From contig NZ_DASSAB010000026.1 in assembly GCF_035685805.1 (NCBI RefSeq), positions 4,386-68,385 of the forward strand: 64,000 bases of DNA, in the 5' to 3' direction. Below, in pieces: positions 51,685-61,799 of this stretch. The notes beneath the pieces were generated by a model. It had not been told where the DNA came from. It did no database searches and saw only the letters and a program-made list of their open reading frames with translations. The stretch's first letter is position 1; each line of letters begins with the position of its first letter. This DNA is from Dyella_A sp035685805 (lineage in GTDB: Bacteria; Pseudomonadota; Gammaproteobacteria; Xanthomonadales; Rhodanobacteraceae). The position numbers and the translations under genes were made by a program.

Positions 51685-52908
51685 ATGGAAATCCTGCCCA
51701 TCCTCGCCACGCTGCGCCGGCACAAGATCACCGCCGCACTGCTGATCCTGCAGATCGCGCTGACCTGCGCCATCGTCTGCAACGCGGTGTTCCTGATCAG
51801 CCAGCGCCTGCACCGCATGGACATGCCCAGTGGCGTGGCCGAGCGCGAACTGGTGCACCTGGAGCTTGCCAACATCGGCGCGACCAGCGACGAAAAGGCG
51901 CGCACCGCCGAAGACCTGGCCGCGCTGCGCCAGGTACCGGGCGTCACCGACGTGGCCTCGGTCAACCAGGTGCCGTTCGGCAACTCGTCCTGGAACAGCG
52001 GCATCAAGCTCGACCTGCAGCAGAAGACGTCGACCCTCAACATGACCACCTACTACGGCGAGAACGCCGCCCAGGCCCTGGGCGTGCAGCTGGTGGCGGG
52101 GCGCATGCTGCAGGGCGACGACTACATGGATTTCGACGACGTGGTGAAGGCGGCCCAGGCCGGCGACACCAAGCGCCTGCCCAGCGTGCTGGTGATCACC
52201 CAGGCGCTGGCCGAGCGGCTGTGGCCGGGGCAGAGCGCGCTGGGCAAGCAGCTGTATCTGGGCAGCGATACCCCGCTGCGGGTGGTCGGGGTGGTCAGGA
52301 CGCTGGTGCGGCCCTCGGTGTGGGACGACGCGCTTGCCCAGTACAGCGCCCTGCTGCCGGTGCGTATCTACAACAACAACTACATCATCCGCACGGCGCC
52401 GGGCGATCGTGAACGCGTGCTGCAGGCGGCGATCGCGGCGCTGAAGAAGGCCGACCCGCATCGGGTGGTGATCAACAAGCACATCTGGTCGGACATGCGC
52501 CGCGACTTCTTCCGCGACGACCGCGCCATGGCCACGCTGCTGGCCGGTGTATGCGTGGCGCTGCTGGTGGTCACCTCGTTGGGCATCGTCGGGCTGGGTA
52601 GTTTCTGGGTGGCTCAGCGCCGTCGGCAGATCGGCGTGCGCCGTGCGCTGGGTGCCACCCGCGGCAACATCCTGCGTTACTTCCAGACCGAGAACTTCCT
52701 GCTCGCCACGCTGGGGATCGCGCTGGGCATGGCGCTGGCCTACGGCATCAACCTGTTCCTGATGCACCACTACGAGCTGCCGCGCCTGCCGGCGATCTAC
52801 CTGCCGATCGGCGCGATCGCACTGTGGCTGATCGGCCAGGCTGCCGTGCTTGGCCCGGCGCTGCGTGCCGCAGCGGTGCCGCCGGTGGTGGCGACGCGGT
52901 CGGTATGA
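51685..52908 (+). CDS. FtsX/MacB-type permease B3
   Basis: 407 residues: start MEILPILATLRRHKITAALLILQIALTCAIVCNAVFLI, periplasmic domain (VQLVAGRMLQGDDYMD, LWPGQSALGKQLYLG), C-terminal coupling motif RRQIGVRRALGATRGNILRYFQ. Ends PPVVATRSV. A GGAG box lies before the ATG. Closely similar to B2 and B4, consistent with tandem duplication of an A-B unit. Confidence 0.92.
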   Translation: MEILPILATLRRHKITAALLILQIALTCAIVCNAVFLISQRLHRMDMPSGVAERELVHLELANIGATSDEKARTAEDLAALRQVPGVTDVASVNQVPFGNSSWNSGIKLDLQQKTSTLNMTTYYGENAAQALGVQLVAGRMLQGDDYMDFDDVVKAAQAGDTKRLPSVLVITQALAERLWPGQSALGKQLYLGSDTPLRVVGVVRTLVRPSVWDDALAQYSALLPVRIYNNNYIIRTAPGDRERVLQAAIAALKKADPHRVVINKHIWSDMRRDFFRDDRAMATLLAGVCVALLVVTSLGIVGLGSFWVAQRRRQIGVRRALGATRGNILRYFQTENFLLATLGIALGMALAYGINLFLMHHYELPRLPAIYLPIGAIALWLIGQAAVLGPALRAAAVPPVVATRSV

Positions 52909-52933
52909 GCGCAGCCATCGCAACACCGTCCGG

Positions 52934-53004
52934 CAGCAGCCCGCGTGCGCGCGATGCCGCCCGCTCGCCCCGGCCAACGCACAACGCCCGCCAGCGGGCT
53001 GCTG
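52934..53004. repeat. Inverted repeat between pairs 3 and 4
   Basis: CAGCAGCCCG (52934-52943) is perfectly inverted as CGGGCTGCTG (52995-53004) with a 51-base loop, in the 135-base space between B3 and A4. It resembles the two-armed REPIN layout seen between pairs 4 and 5, though the arms differ in sequence. No gene seen in this space. Confidence 0.55.
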
Positions 53005-53043
53005 CTGGATGGCGGATGACGACTGGAGCAATGGAGTAACCGC

Positions 53044-54360
53044 ATGTTCGGCTATTACCTCGACCTGGCCCTGCGCAGCCTCCGGCGCAATGCCGTGCTC
53101 ACCGCACTGATGGTGCTGGCGATCGCCGTCGGCATCGGCGCCAGCATGACCACGCTGACCGTGATGCAGCTGCTCTCCGGCGACCCGCTGCCGGGGCAGA
53201 GCACGCGGCTGTATTACCCGCAGCTCGATCCCGAGACCGGTGCGGACGTGCGGCGGGAGCCGCCGCCGCTGCTGGACTACATCTCCGCGCAGGACCTGTG
53301 GCGCTCGGGCAAGGCCGACCGCCAGACGATGATCATCGACGGCGGCATCAAGGTGCAGCCGCAGGCGGGGCAATCGCCGTTCATCGCCAACACGGTCGGC
53401 ACCACCTCGGATTTCTTTCCGATGTTCCGCGTGCCGTTTCGCTACGGCAGTGCCTGGTCCGCCGCCGACGAGGCGGGCGCGGCGCGACAGGTGGTGATCT
53501 CCGAGGCGCTCAACCAGCGTCTGTTCGGCGGTGCCGACAGCGTGGGACGCCGCATCGTGTTGAACGGCAGCAGCGTGCAGGTGGTGGGCGTGCTCGATCA
53601 CTGGCGTCCGCGTCCGCGCTTCTACCTGCTGGCCGGCGCGCGACATTCCGGCGGCAACACGTCGTATTTCTTCGGCCCCCCGCATGACGTGTATCTGCCG
53701 ATACGAACGGCGCTGGACATCAACGCCGGCAACTTCGGCTGGTACACCTGCTGGGCCAAGCCGGAACCGAAGAACCTGCCGCAGGCACCGTGCGAGTCGG
53801 TGGCGTTGTGGGTGGAGCTGGACACGCCCGCCAGGGTCGCCGACTACCGGCGCTACCTGCAGGGCTACGACGCGCAGCAGCGCGCCATGGGGCGACTGAC
53901 CCATCCGGCCAACGTTGCCATGATGTCGTTGCCCGAGTGGCTGGCCTATCAGAACGTGGTGCCTGGCGACGTCAAGCTGCAGACCTGGCTCGCGTTCGGT
54001 TTCCTGCTGGTGTGCCTGCTCAACACGGTCGGGCTGCTGCTGGCCAAGTTCCTGCGCCGCGGTGGCGAGATCGGCGTGCGCCGGGCGCTGGGCGCCACGC
54101 GCGGATCGATCTTCCTGCAGTGCCTGACCGAGTCGGGCGTGATCGGCATGCTCGGCGGCATCCTCGGCCTGGCGCTTACCTTGCTGGGGCTGTGGCTGGT
54201 GCGCCAGCAGCCGGTGGAATACGCCGACATCGTGGCGCTGAACGTGCCGATGTTCCTGCTCACCGTCGCGCTGGCGATCGTCGCCGCGCTGCTGGCGGGA
54301 GTGGTCCCGGCCATGCGCGCCAGCCGCATTCCGCCAGCGCTGCAGCTGAAGACCCTGTGA
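53044..54360 (+). CDS. FtsX/MacB-type permease A4
   Basis: 438 residues: start MFGYYLDLALRSLRRNAVLTALMVLAIAVGIGASM, YYPQLDPETGADV (block shortened relative to A2, A3 and A5), cysteine pair WYTCWAKPEPK...QAPCESV (13 between), and EIGVRRALGATRGSIFLQCL. Ends PALQLKTL. A GGAG box precedes the ATG. B4 starts 11 bases after its stop. Confidence 0.92.
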   Translation: MFGYYLDLALRSLRRNAVLTALMVLAIAVGIGASMTTLTVMQLLSGDPLPGQSTRLYYPQLDPETGADVRREPPPLLDYISAQDLWRSGKADRQTMIIDGGIKVQPQAGQSPFIANTVGTTSDFFPMFRVPFRYGSAWSAADEAGAARQVVISEALNQRLFGGADSVGRRIVLNGSSVQVVGVLDHWRPRPRFYLLAGARHSGGNTSYFFGPPHDVYLPIRTALDINAGNFGWYTCWAKPEPKNLPQAPCESVALWVELDTPARVADYRRYLQGYDAQQRAMGRLTHPANVAMMSLPEWLAYQNVVPGDVKLQTWLAFGFLLVCLLNTVGLLLAKFLRRGGEIGVRRALGATRGSIFLQCLTESGVIGMLGGILGLALTLLGLWLVRQQPVEYADIVALNVPMFLLTVALAIVAALLAGVVPAMRASRIPPALQLKTL

Positions 54361-54371
54361 GGAGGATCGAC

Positions 54372-55577
54372 ATGCAGATTCAGCCCATCCTCGCCGCGTT
54401 GCGCCGGCATCGCCTGGCGGTGTTCCTGATCGCCATGGAGATCGCCATGGCCTGCGCAATTCTCTGCAACGCGCTGTTCCTGGTATTCAACCGCGTGGAC
54501 ATGATGCGTATCAACAGTGGCGTGGACGAAAGCCGCCTGGTGGTGGTGTCGTTGCAGGGCGTCGACGAGACCCAGGCGGGCGATCTGGTGGCCCGGTTGC
54601 GGGCCGGCTTCGGCGGCCTGGCGGGCGTGGAGTCGGTGGCGGTCGCCAACGCCGCGCCGTTTACCCAGCGCGCCGGCGAGATCGGCTTCCGCCTGCTGGC
54701 CGACGACATGCACTACAACCAGCAGGGCCACTTCTACGTGGCCGGGCCGAACTTCGCGTCCACGCTCGGCCTCACCCTCGCCAGCGGGCGATGGTTCACC
54801 CCGGACGAATACGGCCCCATCGGCGAGTTCCTGCCACGCACGCCTTCGGTAATGGTCGATGCCGCTTACGCCGGCGAACTCTGGCCAGGCCAGGATCCGC
54901 TCGGCAAGCAGGTTTACTCGGACAAAGAGGCGTATCGCGTGATCGGCACGTACACCTCGCTCATGCGGCCCGATCCCAGCCCCGGTGCCCGGCACAACAC
55001 CCTGCTGCTGGCAGGCCTGCCCGGCCGACACCTGTCCGACGTCTACGTGTTGCGCACGACGCCCGAGCAGGCGCAGCGCGTATGGAAGCAGGCGCGGGCG
55101 CTGGTGGCGCGCATGGCGCCCACGGTGGTGGTCGACCTGCCGCACAGCGGGCCGATGTCCGACCTGCGCCGCGCCTACTTTGCCGCCGACCGCGCCATGG
55201 CCGGACTGCTCATCGGCGTGATCGGGCTGCTGCTTGGCATCACGGCGCTGGGCATTGCCGGGCTGGCCAGCTTCTGGGTGCAGCAGCGGCGCCGCCAGAT
55301 CGGCGTGCGCCGCGCCCTGGGCGCGAGCCGCCGCGACATCCTGCGCTACTTCCAGACCGAGAACTTCCTGATCGTCTCCGGCGGCATCGTGGTGGGCATG
55401 ACGCTCGCCTTCGGCCTCAACCTCGCACTGATGCGGGTGTACGAGCTGCCGCGCCTGCCCTGGTCCTATCTCCCCGCAGGCGCCGTGGCGCTGTGGCTGC
55501 TCGGCCAGCTCGCCGTCCTCGGCCCGGCGCTGCGCGCCGCGGCGGTGCCGCCGGTGGTGGCAACGCGATCGGTGTAG
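54372..55577 (+). CDS. FtsX/MacB-type permease B4
   Basis: 401 residues: start MQIQPILAALRRHRLAVFLIAMEIAMACAILCNALFLV, periplasmic domain (LTLASGRWFTPDEYGP, LWPGQDPLGKQVY), C-terminal RRQIGVRRALGASRRDILRYFQ. Ends PPVVATRSV. The ATG at 54372 lies behind a GGAGGA box just after the A4 stop; the long open frame upstream is a shadow of A4. Confidence 0.92.
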   Translation: MQIQPILAALRRHRLAVFLIAMEIAMACAILCNALFLVFNRVDMMRINSGVDESRLVVVSLQGVDETQAGDLVARLRAGFGGLAGVESVAVANAAPFTQRAGEIGFRLLADDMHYNQQGHFYVAGPNFASTLGLTLASGRWFTPDEYGPIGEFLPRTPSVMVDAAYAGELWPGQDPLGKQVYSDKEAYRVIGTYTSLMRPDPSPGARHNTLLLAGLPGRHLSDVYVLRTTPEQAQRVWKQARALVARMAPTVVVDLPHSGPMSDLRRAYFAADRAMAGLLIGVIGLLLGITALGIAGLASFWVQQRRRQIGVRRALGASRRDILRYFQTENFLIVSGGIVVGMTLAFGLNLALMRVYELPRLPWSYLPAGAVALWLLGQLAVLGPALRAAAVPPVVATRSV

Positions 55578-55590
55578 ACGCAACGAACAC

Positions 55591-55672
55591 GCAGGAGCCC
55601 GCTTGCGGGCGACGCTTTTGGCTTTGGATGTGGATCAGGAGCAAAGGCATCGCGCGCGCGGGGCTCCTACCA
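55591..55672. repeat. REPIN between permease pairs 4 and 5
   Basis: The left arm CAGGAGCCCGC-TT-GCGGGCGACGC.. (55592-55620) forms a hairpin, and an inverted right arm ..GCATCGCGCGCGCGGGGCTCCTAC (55642-55670) completes a two-armed element. The GGAGC...GCTCC ends with CTTTTG/CAAAGG inner borders resemble repeats scattered in xanthomonad genomes, which are mobilised by REP-associated tyrosine transposases. None is encoded here. Confidence 0.75.
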
Positions 55673-55698
55673 GTGAAGTCCAGGGAAAGGAGGAAGGG

Positions 55699-57009
55699 AT
55701 GATCGGCTACTACACGGAACTGGCGCTGCGCAGCCTCAGGCGCAGCCCGATCCTCACCGCGCTGATGGTGCTGGCCATCGGGCTGGGCATCGGGGCGTCG
55801 ATGACCATGCTCACGGTGCTGCATGTGATGACGGCCGATCCGGTGCCGGGGAAGAGTGCGCAACTGTTCTATCCGCAGATCGATCCGCAGGACAAGGACG
55901 GATACCACGCAGAGGACAAGCCGCCGGCGCTTTTCACCTGGACTGACGCGACGAATCTGCTGCGCGACCACCGCGGTAGCCGACAGGCTGCGATGTCGCG
56001 CGGGCAAGTGACGGTGCGTCCGCCTCAGGGAAAGGAGCGAGCGTTCTTCGAGTCAACGCGCTTCGCAAGCAGCGAATTCTTCAATCTGTTCGATGTGCCG
56101 TTTTCCCATGGGCATGGCTGGACGGCTGATGACGATACAAAGCACGCTCGTGTGGTGGTGCTGGACCACAAGCTGGCCGACAAGCTGTTCGGCGCGGATC
56201 GTGCCGTAGGGCAGAGCGTGCATCTGGGTGACTACAGTTACCGGGTCATCGGCGTTATCGACCACTGGGACCCGTCACCCCACTTCTACGACCTTGAAAG
56301 CCAGGGCGCTTTCGGCCACAGCGAGTCCATCTACATGCCGCTGGAGACCGGGGTGGCCGACAAGCAGTCCGTAGCGAGCACGGTGCAATGCTTCAGCAAT
56401 GCCGGCTTCCCGAGCGGCTCGCTCAAAGATGCGCCGAATTGCGAATGGCTGGAGTACTGGGTGAAGCTTGATACCCCTGAAGCCACAAAGGATTACCGGG
56501 ACTACCTGCTCCACTACTCGCAGGAGCAGAGGGCGCTTGGCCGTTTCGAGCGGCCGCCACATGTCGGACTGCACGACTTGATGGGCTGGCTGGATTACAA
56601 CCATGTGATCCCGGGAAGCGTGCAGCTTCAGACATTGCTGGCACTGGGGTTCCTGCTCGTCTGCCTGGTAAATACGGTGGCCTTGTTGCTGGTGAAGTTC
56701 ATGCGCCGAAGCAGCGAGCTGAGCGTGCGTCGCGCCATGGGTGCCAGTCGCCGTGATCTGTTCGCCCAGCTCTTGGGCGAGGCAGCCATGATAGGGCTGG
56801 GTGGAGGTCTGCTGGGTCTTTTGTTGGCCTGGGGCGGGCTCTGGATCGTTCGCCAGCAGCCGGCCGATTACGCCCAGGTGGCCTATCTGGATGTCCCGAT
56901 GCTCGGGGTGGCGTTGGGACTGGCATTACTGGCTAGCGTATTCGCCGGCGTGTTTCCAGCGTGGCGTGCCAGCGTTCTTCCGCCGGCCCGCGGCCTGAAG
57001 CTGCAGTGA
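55699..57009 (+). CDS. FtsX/MacB-type permease A5
   Basis: 436 residues: start MIGYYTELALRSLRRSPILTALMVLAIGLGIGASM, block FYPQIDPQDKDGYHAED, cysteine pair VQCFSNAGFPSG...DAPNCEW (16 between), C-terminal LSVRRAMGASRRDLFAQLL. Ends ARGLKLQ. Base composition is visibly lower in GC than in A2-A4 (one 60-base line at 56281 is 58% GC against 65% for an A3 line), with more relaxed codon choice. The ATG follows an AGGAAGG box. Confidence 0.92.
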   Translation: MIGYYTELALRSLRRSPILTALMVLAIGLGIGASMTMLTVLHVMTADPVPGKSAQLFYPQIDPQDKDGYHAEDKPPALFTWTDATNLLRDHRGSRQAAMSRGQVTVRPPQGKERAFFESTRFASSEFFNLFDVPFSHGHGWTADDDTKHARVVVLDHKLADKLFGADRAVGQSVHLGDYSYRVIGVIDHWDPSPHFYDLESQGAFGHSESIYMPLETGVADKQSVASTVQCFSNAGFPSGSLKDAPNCEWLEYWVKLDTPEATKDYRDYLLHYSQEQRALGRFERPPHVGLHDLMGWLDYNHVIPGSVQLQTLLALGFLLVCLVNTVALLLVKFMRRSSELSVRRAMGASRRDLFAQLLGEAAMIGLGGGLLGLLLAWGGLWIVRQQPADYAQVAYLDVPMLGVALGLALLASVFAGVFPAWRASVLPPARGLKLQ

Positions 57010-57019
57010 GGAGCTCGCC

Positions 57020-58240
57020 ATGATCAAGCCCATTCTCGCTGCACTCAGGCATCACAAGACCGCTGCGCTGTTGGTAGCGCTGGAGATCGCATTGACCTGC
57101 GCCATCGTGACCAATGCCTTGTTCATCATCAGCGATCGCGTGCATGCGATGCAGGTGGTTACGGGCGTGGCTGACAATGAGCTCGTCTGGGTGAGGAGCA
57201 GCGGCCTGGGTAGCAGCCAGACGCCACTCGCGGCCAACGCGCGCCAGGCTGCCGACCTTGCAGCCCTGCGCGGCATGCCCGGCGTTCACGCCGCCATCGC
57301 CATAAACAGCCTTCCGTTGAGCCATTCGAGCTGGGCGGGGAGTCTTTGGACGACGCCGGGCGGCAAGTCGGTGCTGTCTAACGTGATCTTCTTCGTGGGC
57401 ACGCCCGGCATGGTGCCAGCGCTTGGGATGAAGATCGTCGAGGGGAGGGATTTCAGGGCCTCGGAGTACGTCGACTTCAATCCGTTTAAAAACGGGCCAT
57501 CGCCTACCGTCACTATTGTCACGCGTACTCTGGCCGATCGCCTTTGGCCCGGGAAGGATCCGCTGGGCAAGGTGATCTACCAGGACGACGACGGCAAGGC
57601 GCCGCTGCAGGTGGTTGGCGTCGTGGAGCATCTGCTCAATCCCCAGATCAACGCATACAGCGGCACCGAACTGAACTACCTGCTGCCGGCGAGCAATGTC
57701 AGTGGTGGCATGTACGTATTGCGCACCGCACCCGATGCGCGCGACCGTGTGCTGCGCGATATCCCCGCCACGCTCGACGCGATCGACGATCAGCGTGTCG
57801 TCCAGTCCAGTGGTACACAAACTCAGCTGATCAACGACTACTTCGACAATGATCGGGCGCTGATCTGGTTGCTGTTGACGGTGATAGGTGCGTTGCTGGC
57901 AGTCACCGTTCTCGGCGTAGTGGGGCTGTCCAGTTTCTGGGTGCAGCAGCGCATGCGCACCATCGGCATTCGCCGCGCTATCGGAGCCACCCGGCGCGAC
58001 ATACGTTGGTACTTCCAGCTGGAGAACCTGCTGATCGTGAGCATTGGTGTCGTAGTGGGATCGATCGCCGCGCTCGTTCTCAATTTGTGGCTGATGAGGC
58101 GTTACGAGCTTGCGCACATGCCACTCTGGTTCGTGTTTCCCGGCGCTTTGTTGCTTTGCGTAACTGGGCAACTGGCAGTACTCGCCCCGGCGCTTCGCGC
58201 CTCGCGCGTGCCACCGGTGGTGGCGACGCGGTCGGTATGA
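57020..58240 (+). CDS. FtsX/MacB-type permease B5
   Basis: 406 residues: start MIKPILAALRHHKTAALLVALEIALTCAIVTNALFII, periplasmic domain (MKIVEGRDFRASEYVDF, LWPGKDPLGKVIY), C-terminal MRTIGIRRAIGATRRDIRWYFQ, where the usual R-R/K-Q-I-G is R-M-R-T-I-G. Ends PPVVATRSV. It lacks the Cys of the CNALF motif (TNALF instead). Like A5 it is lower in GC, including TTTAAAAAC at 57485, so this pair either arrived separately or is less codon-adapted. Confidence 0.92.
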   Translation: MIKPILAALRHHKTAALLVALEIALTCAIVTNALFIISDRVHAMQVVTGVADNELVWVRSSGLGSSQTPLAANARQAADLAALRGMPGVHAAIAINSLPLSHSSWAGSLWTTPGGKSVLSNVIFFVGTPGMVPALGMKIVEGRDFRASEYVDFNPFKNGPSPTVTIVTRTLADRLWPGKDPLGKVIYQDDDGKAPLQVVGVVEHLLNPQINAYSGTELNYLLPASNVSGGMYVLRTAPDARDRVLRDIPATLDAIDDQRVVQSSGTQTQLINDYFDNDRALIWLLLTVIGALLAVTVLGVVGLSSFWVQQRMRTIGIRRAIGATRRDIRWYFQLENLLIVSIGVVVGSIAALVLNLWLMRRYELAHMPLWFVFPGALLLCVTGQLAVLAPALRASRVPPVVATRSV

Positions 58241-58306
58241 GATCCAGCCCATCCGGTGCTGACCCGGTTCGGGCAGAATCCGGTTTCTTCCAGGGAGAAT
58301 GACGCA

Positions 58307-60100
58307 ATGAAGATGCTGCCGTTGATGATTGCCTTTGGCCTTTCGGCCGCCGTGACGCTGGCGCCCCAGACGGCGCACGCTGCGGTCGCGTCGACCGACG
58401 TGGCGAGCCGGGTGGCGGCGCAGAACGCGCTGCTGGACGAGCAGTGGCAGCACACGCTGAAGAACGCGCCGGAGTTCGCCACCATCCTGGGCGACCTGCG
58501 CTACAACGACCGCTGGAGTGATCTGTCGCTGGCCCACGCCAAGGCCGAGTATCAGTGGGCGGGCGACTTCCTGCGCCGGTTCCAGGCCATCGACACGACC
58601 GGTTTTTCCGACAGCGACAAGCTCAACCACGCGCTGATGGTTCGCCAGCTGCAGGACGGCCGCAAGGCGCACGAGCTGAAGCTGGACGAGATGCCGATCG
58701 ACCAGATGAGCGGCATTCACCTGCAGCTGGCCGGGTTCATCAGCTCGATCCCCTTCGACAACACCAGGCAGTACGAGGATTACCTGGCACGCCTGAAGAA
58801 GGTGCCGACCGGCTTCGACCAGGTGATCGGCGTGGCGAAGCAAGGCCTGCGCGACGGCATGATGCCGCCGAAATATCTGCTCGAGGCGGTGGTCAAGCAG
58901 ATCGACGCGATCGGTACGCCGGCCGGCATGGACAGCGTGTTTGCCGAGCCGTTGAAGCATTTTCCGGCATCGGTGCCGGCCGCGGATCAGGCCCGGCTGA
59001 AGGCGGCGATTCTTGCCGCGATCGATCAGGACGTGCGCCCGGCCTACGGCAAGCTCAAGGACTTCGTCGCCACCGACTACGCCCCGCACGGCCGTGCCCA
59101 GCCCGGCGTGTGGAACCTGCCCAACGGCGAGGCGATCTACCGCTTCGACGTCAAGCAGATGACCACCACCGACAAGACGCCCGCCGAGATCCACCAGCTC
59201 GGGCTGGACGAGGTGGCGCGCATCGAAGGCGAGATGACGAAGATCGCCAAGGCGCAGGGCTTCAAGGACCTGGCCAGCTTCCGCGCCTCGCTCAAGAGCA
59301 ACCCCAAGACCCACGCCAGCTCGCCCGAGGACATCCTCAATCGCTATCGCGGTTACCTGGCGCAGATGGAGCCGGAGCTGCCCAAGCTGTTCGGCCTGCT
59401 GCCCAAGACCGACGTGGTGGTGAAGCCGGTGGAGGCGTTCCGCGAAAAGGAGGCCGCCGCTGCCGAGTACCACCAGGGCACGCCGGACGGCTCACGGCCG
59501 GGGCAGATCTTCGTCAACACCGGCGACTTCGCCAACCGAAGCGTGTTGACCATCGAGTCGACGGCGTACCACGAGGGCATCCCCGGCCATCACATGCAGA
59601 TCTCGATAGCGCAGACGCTGCCCAAGCTGCCGCCGTTCCGCCAGCAGGGTGGCTACACCGCCTACCAGGAGGGCTGGGCGCTGTATGCCGAGCAGTTGGG
59701 CAAGGACATCGGCTTCTATCAGGATCCGCTGTCCGACTACGGCCGCCTGAGCGACGAGCTGCTGCGCGCCGACCGGCTGGTGCTGGATACGGGCGTGCAC
59801 TACAAGCACTGGACGCGCCAGCAGATGGTCGACTTCTTCCACGCCCACTCCAGCGAGGACGAGCCGGACGTGCAGGCCGAGACCGACCGCTACATCACCT
59901 GGCCGGGTCAGGCGCTGGCCTACAAGATGGGCGAGCTGAAGATCCTGGCGCTGCGCGCCAAGGCCAAGCAGGAGCTGGGCGACAAGTTCGACATCCGCGC
60001 CTTCCACGACGCGATTCTCGACGGCGGCGCGCTGCCGCTGGACGTGCTGCAGACGCGCATCGACCAGTGGATCGCCGCGCAGAAGTCGGCCAAGGCCTGA
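58307..60100 (+). CDS. Exported DUF885 family metallopeptidase-like protein
   Basis: 597 residues with signal peptide (MLPLMIAFGLSAAVTLAPQTAHA). The domain is all-helical; the diagnostic zinc-site motif is YHEGIPGHHMQ with His422, Glu423 and His428/His429, followed by GYTAYQEGWALYAEQL, whose Glu is the likely third ligand. DUF885 proteins are related to M32-like carboxypeptidases, and most are uncharacterised. It follows B5 by 66 bases on the same strand, so it may act on the same periplasmic substrate as the transporter or merely share the transcript. An 11-bp hairpin follows it. Confidence 0.88.
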   Translation: MKMLPLMIAFGLSAAVTLAPQTAHAAVASTDVASRVAAQNALLDEQWQHTLKNAPEFATILGDLRYNDRWSDLSLAHAKAEYQWAGDFLRRFQAIDTTGFSDSDKLNHALMVRQLQDGRKAHELKLDEMPIDQMSGIHLQLAGFISSIPFDNTRQYEDYLARLKKVPTGFDQVIGVAKQGLRDGMMPPKYLLEAVVKQIDAIGTPAGMDSVFAEPLKHFPASVPAADQARLKAAILAAIDQDVRPAYGKLKDFVATDYAPHGRAQPGVWNLPNGEAIYRFDVKQMTTTDKTPAEIHQLGLDEVARIEGEMTKIAKAQGFKDLASFRASLKSNPKTHASSPEDILNRYRGYLAQMEPELPKLFGLLPKTDVVVKPVEAFREKEAAAAEYHQGTPDGSRPGQIFVNTGDFANRSVLTIESTAYHEGIPGHHMQISIAQTLPKLPPFRQQGGYTAYQEGWALYAEQLGKDIGFYQDPLSDYGRLSDELLRADRLVLDTGVHYKHWTRQQMVDFFHAHSSEDEPDVQAETDRYITWPGQALAYKMGELKILALRAKAKQELGDKFDIRAFHDAILDGGALPLDVLQTRIDQWIAAQKSAKA

Positions 60101-60111
60101 CCCACCCCTGC

Positions 60112-60135
60112 GCCCTCTCCCGTCCGGGAGAGGGC
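60112..60135 (+). terminator. 11-bp perfect hairpin after DUF885 gene
   Basis: GCCCTCTCCCG (60112-60122), loop TC, CGGGAGAGGGC (60125-60135), 11 bases after the stop codon. The motif is a common xanthomonad intergenic palindrome. No uridine run follows. The remaining space to 60355 holds a further inverted repeat (GACGCC 60271-60276 / GGCGTC 60289-60294) and no gene. Confidence 0.5.
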
Positions 60136-60355
60136 TGGGGCGAGGGAAAACTTGGCGGATGTTTCCGTTCAACGAAGCAGCCGGGGCCTTTTGCTGCCTG
60201 CCGCTTCGCCCACGGTTCGTGGTGAGCACCCGCCCTTTTTCCGAGGGAGGGGCGCAAGGCCGCAGGGCCCGACGCCCGCCACCGGGTAGGCGTCGTGGCA
60301 AGAGCGCAACCATTTCGCGAGGAGCGGCATCCATGTCCGCATGTGTAGAAGAAAG

Positions 60356-61696
<1,341 letters not shown>

Positions 61697-61799
61697 TCGC
61701 GGCAGGCCGTATCCTGCGGCAGTGGTCGGCACCGGGCGCGATGGCGTACAAAATGTCCGACCCGCGATCTCCGCGACCTCATCCCGAAGGAGTCCTGCC

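Noticed and set aside
44527..58240. Permeases as full MacB proteins with their own ATPase domain
   Set aside because: All ten begin directly with the first membrane helix and have no Walker motifs; the only ATPase is the separate gene at 43747.
60271..60299. TGGCAAGAGCGCAAC as a sigma-54 promoter before the response regulator
   Set aside because: The -12 element would be CAAC rather than TTGC; the match fails at the essential GC dinucleotide.
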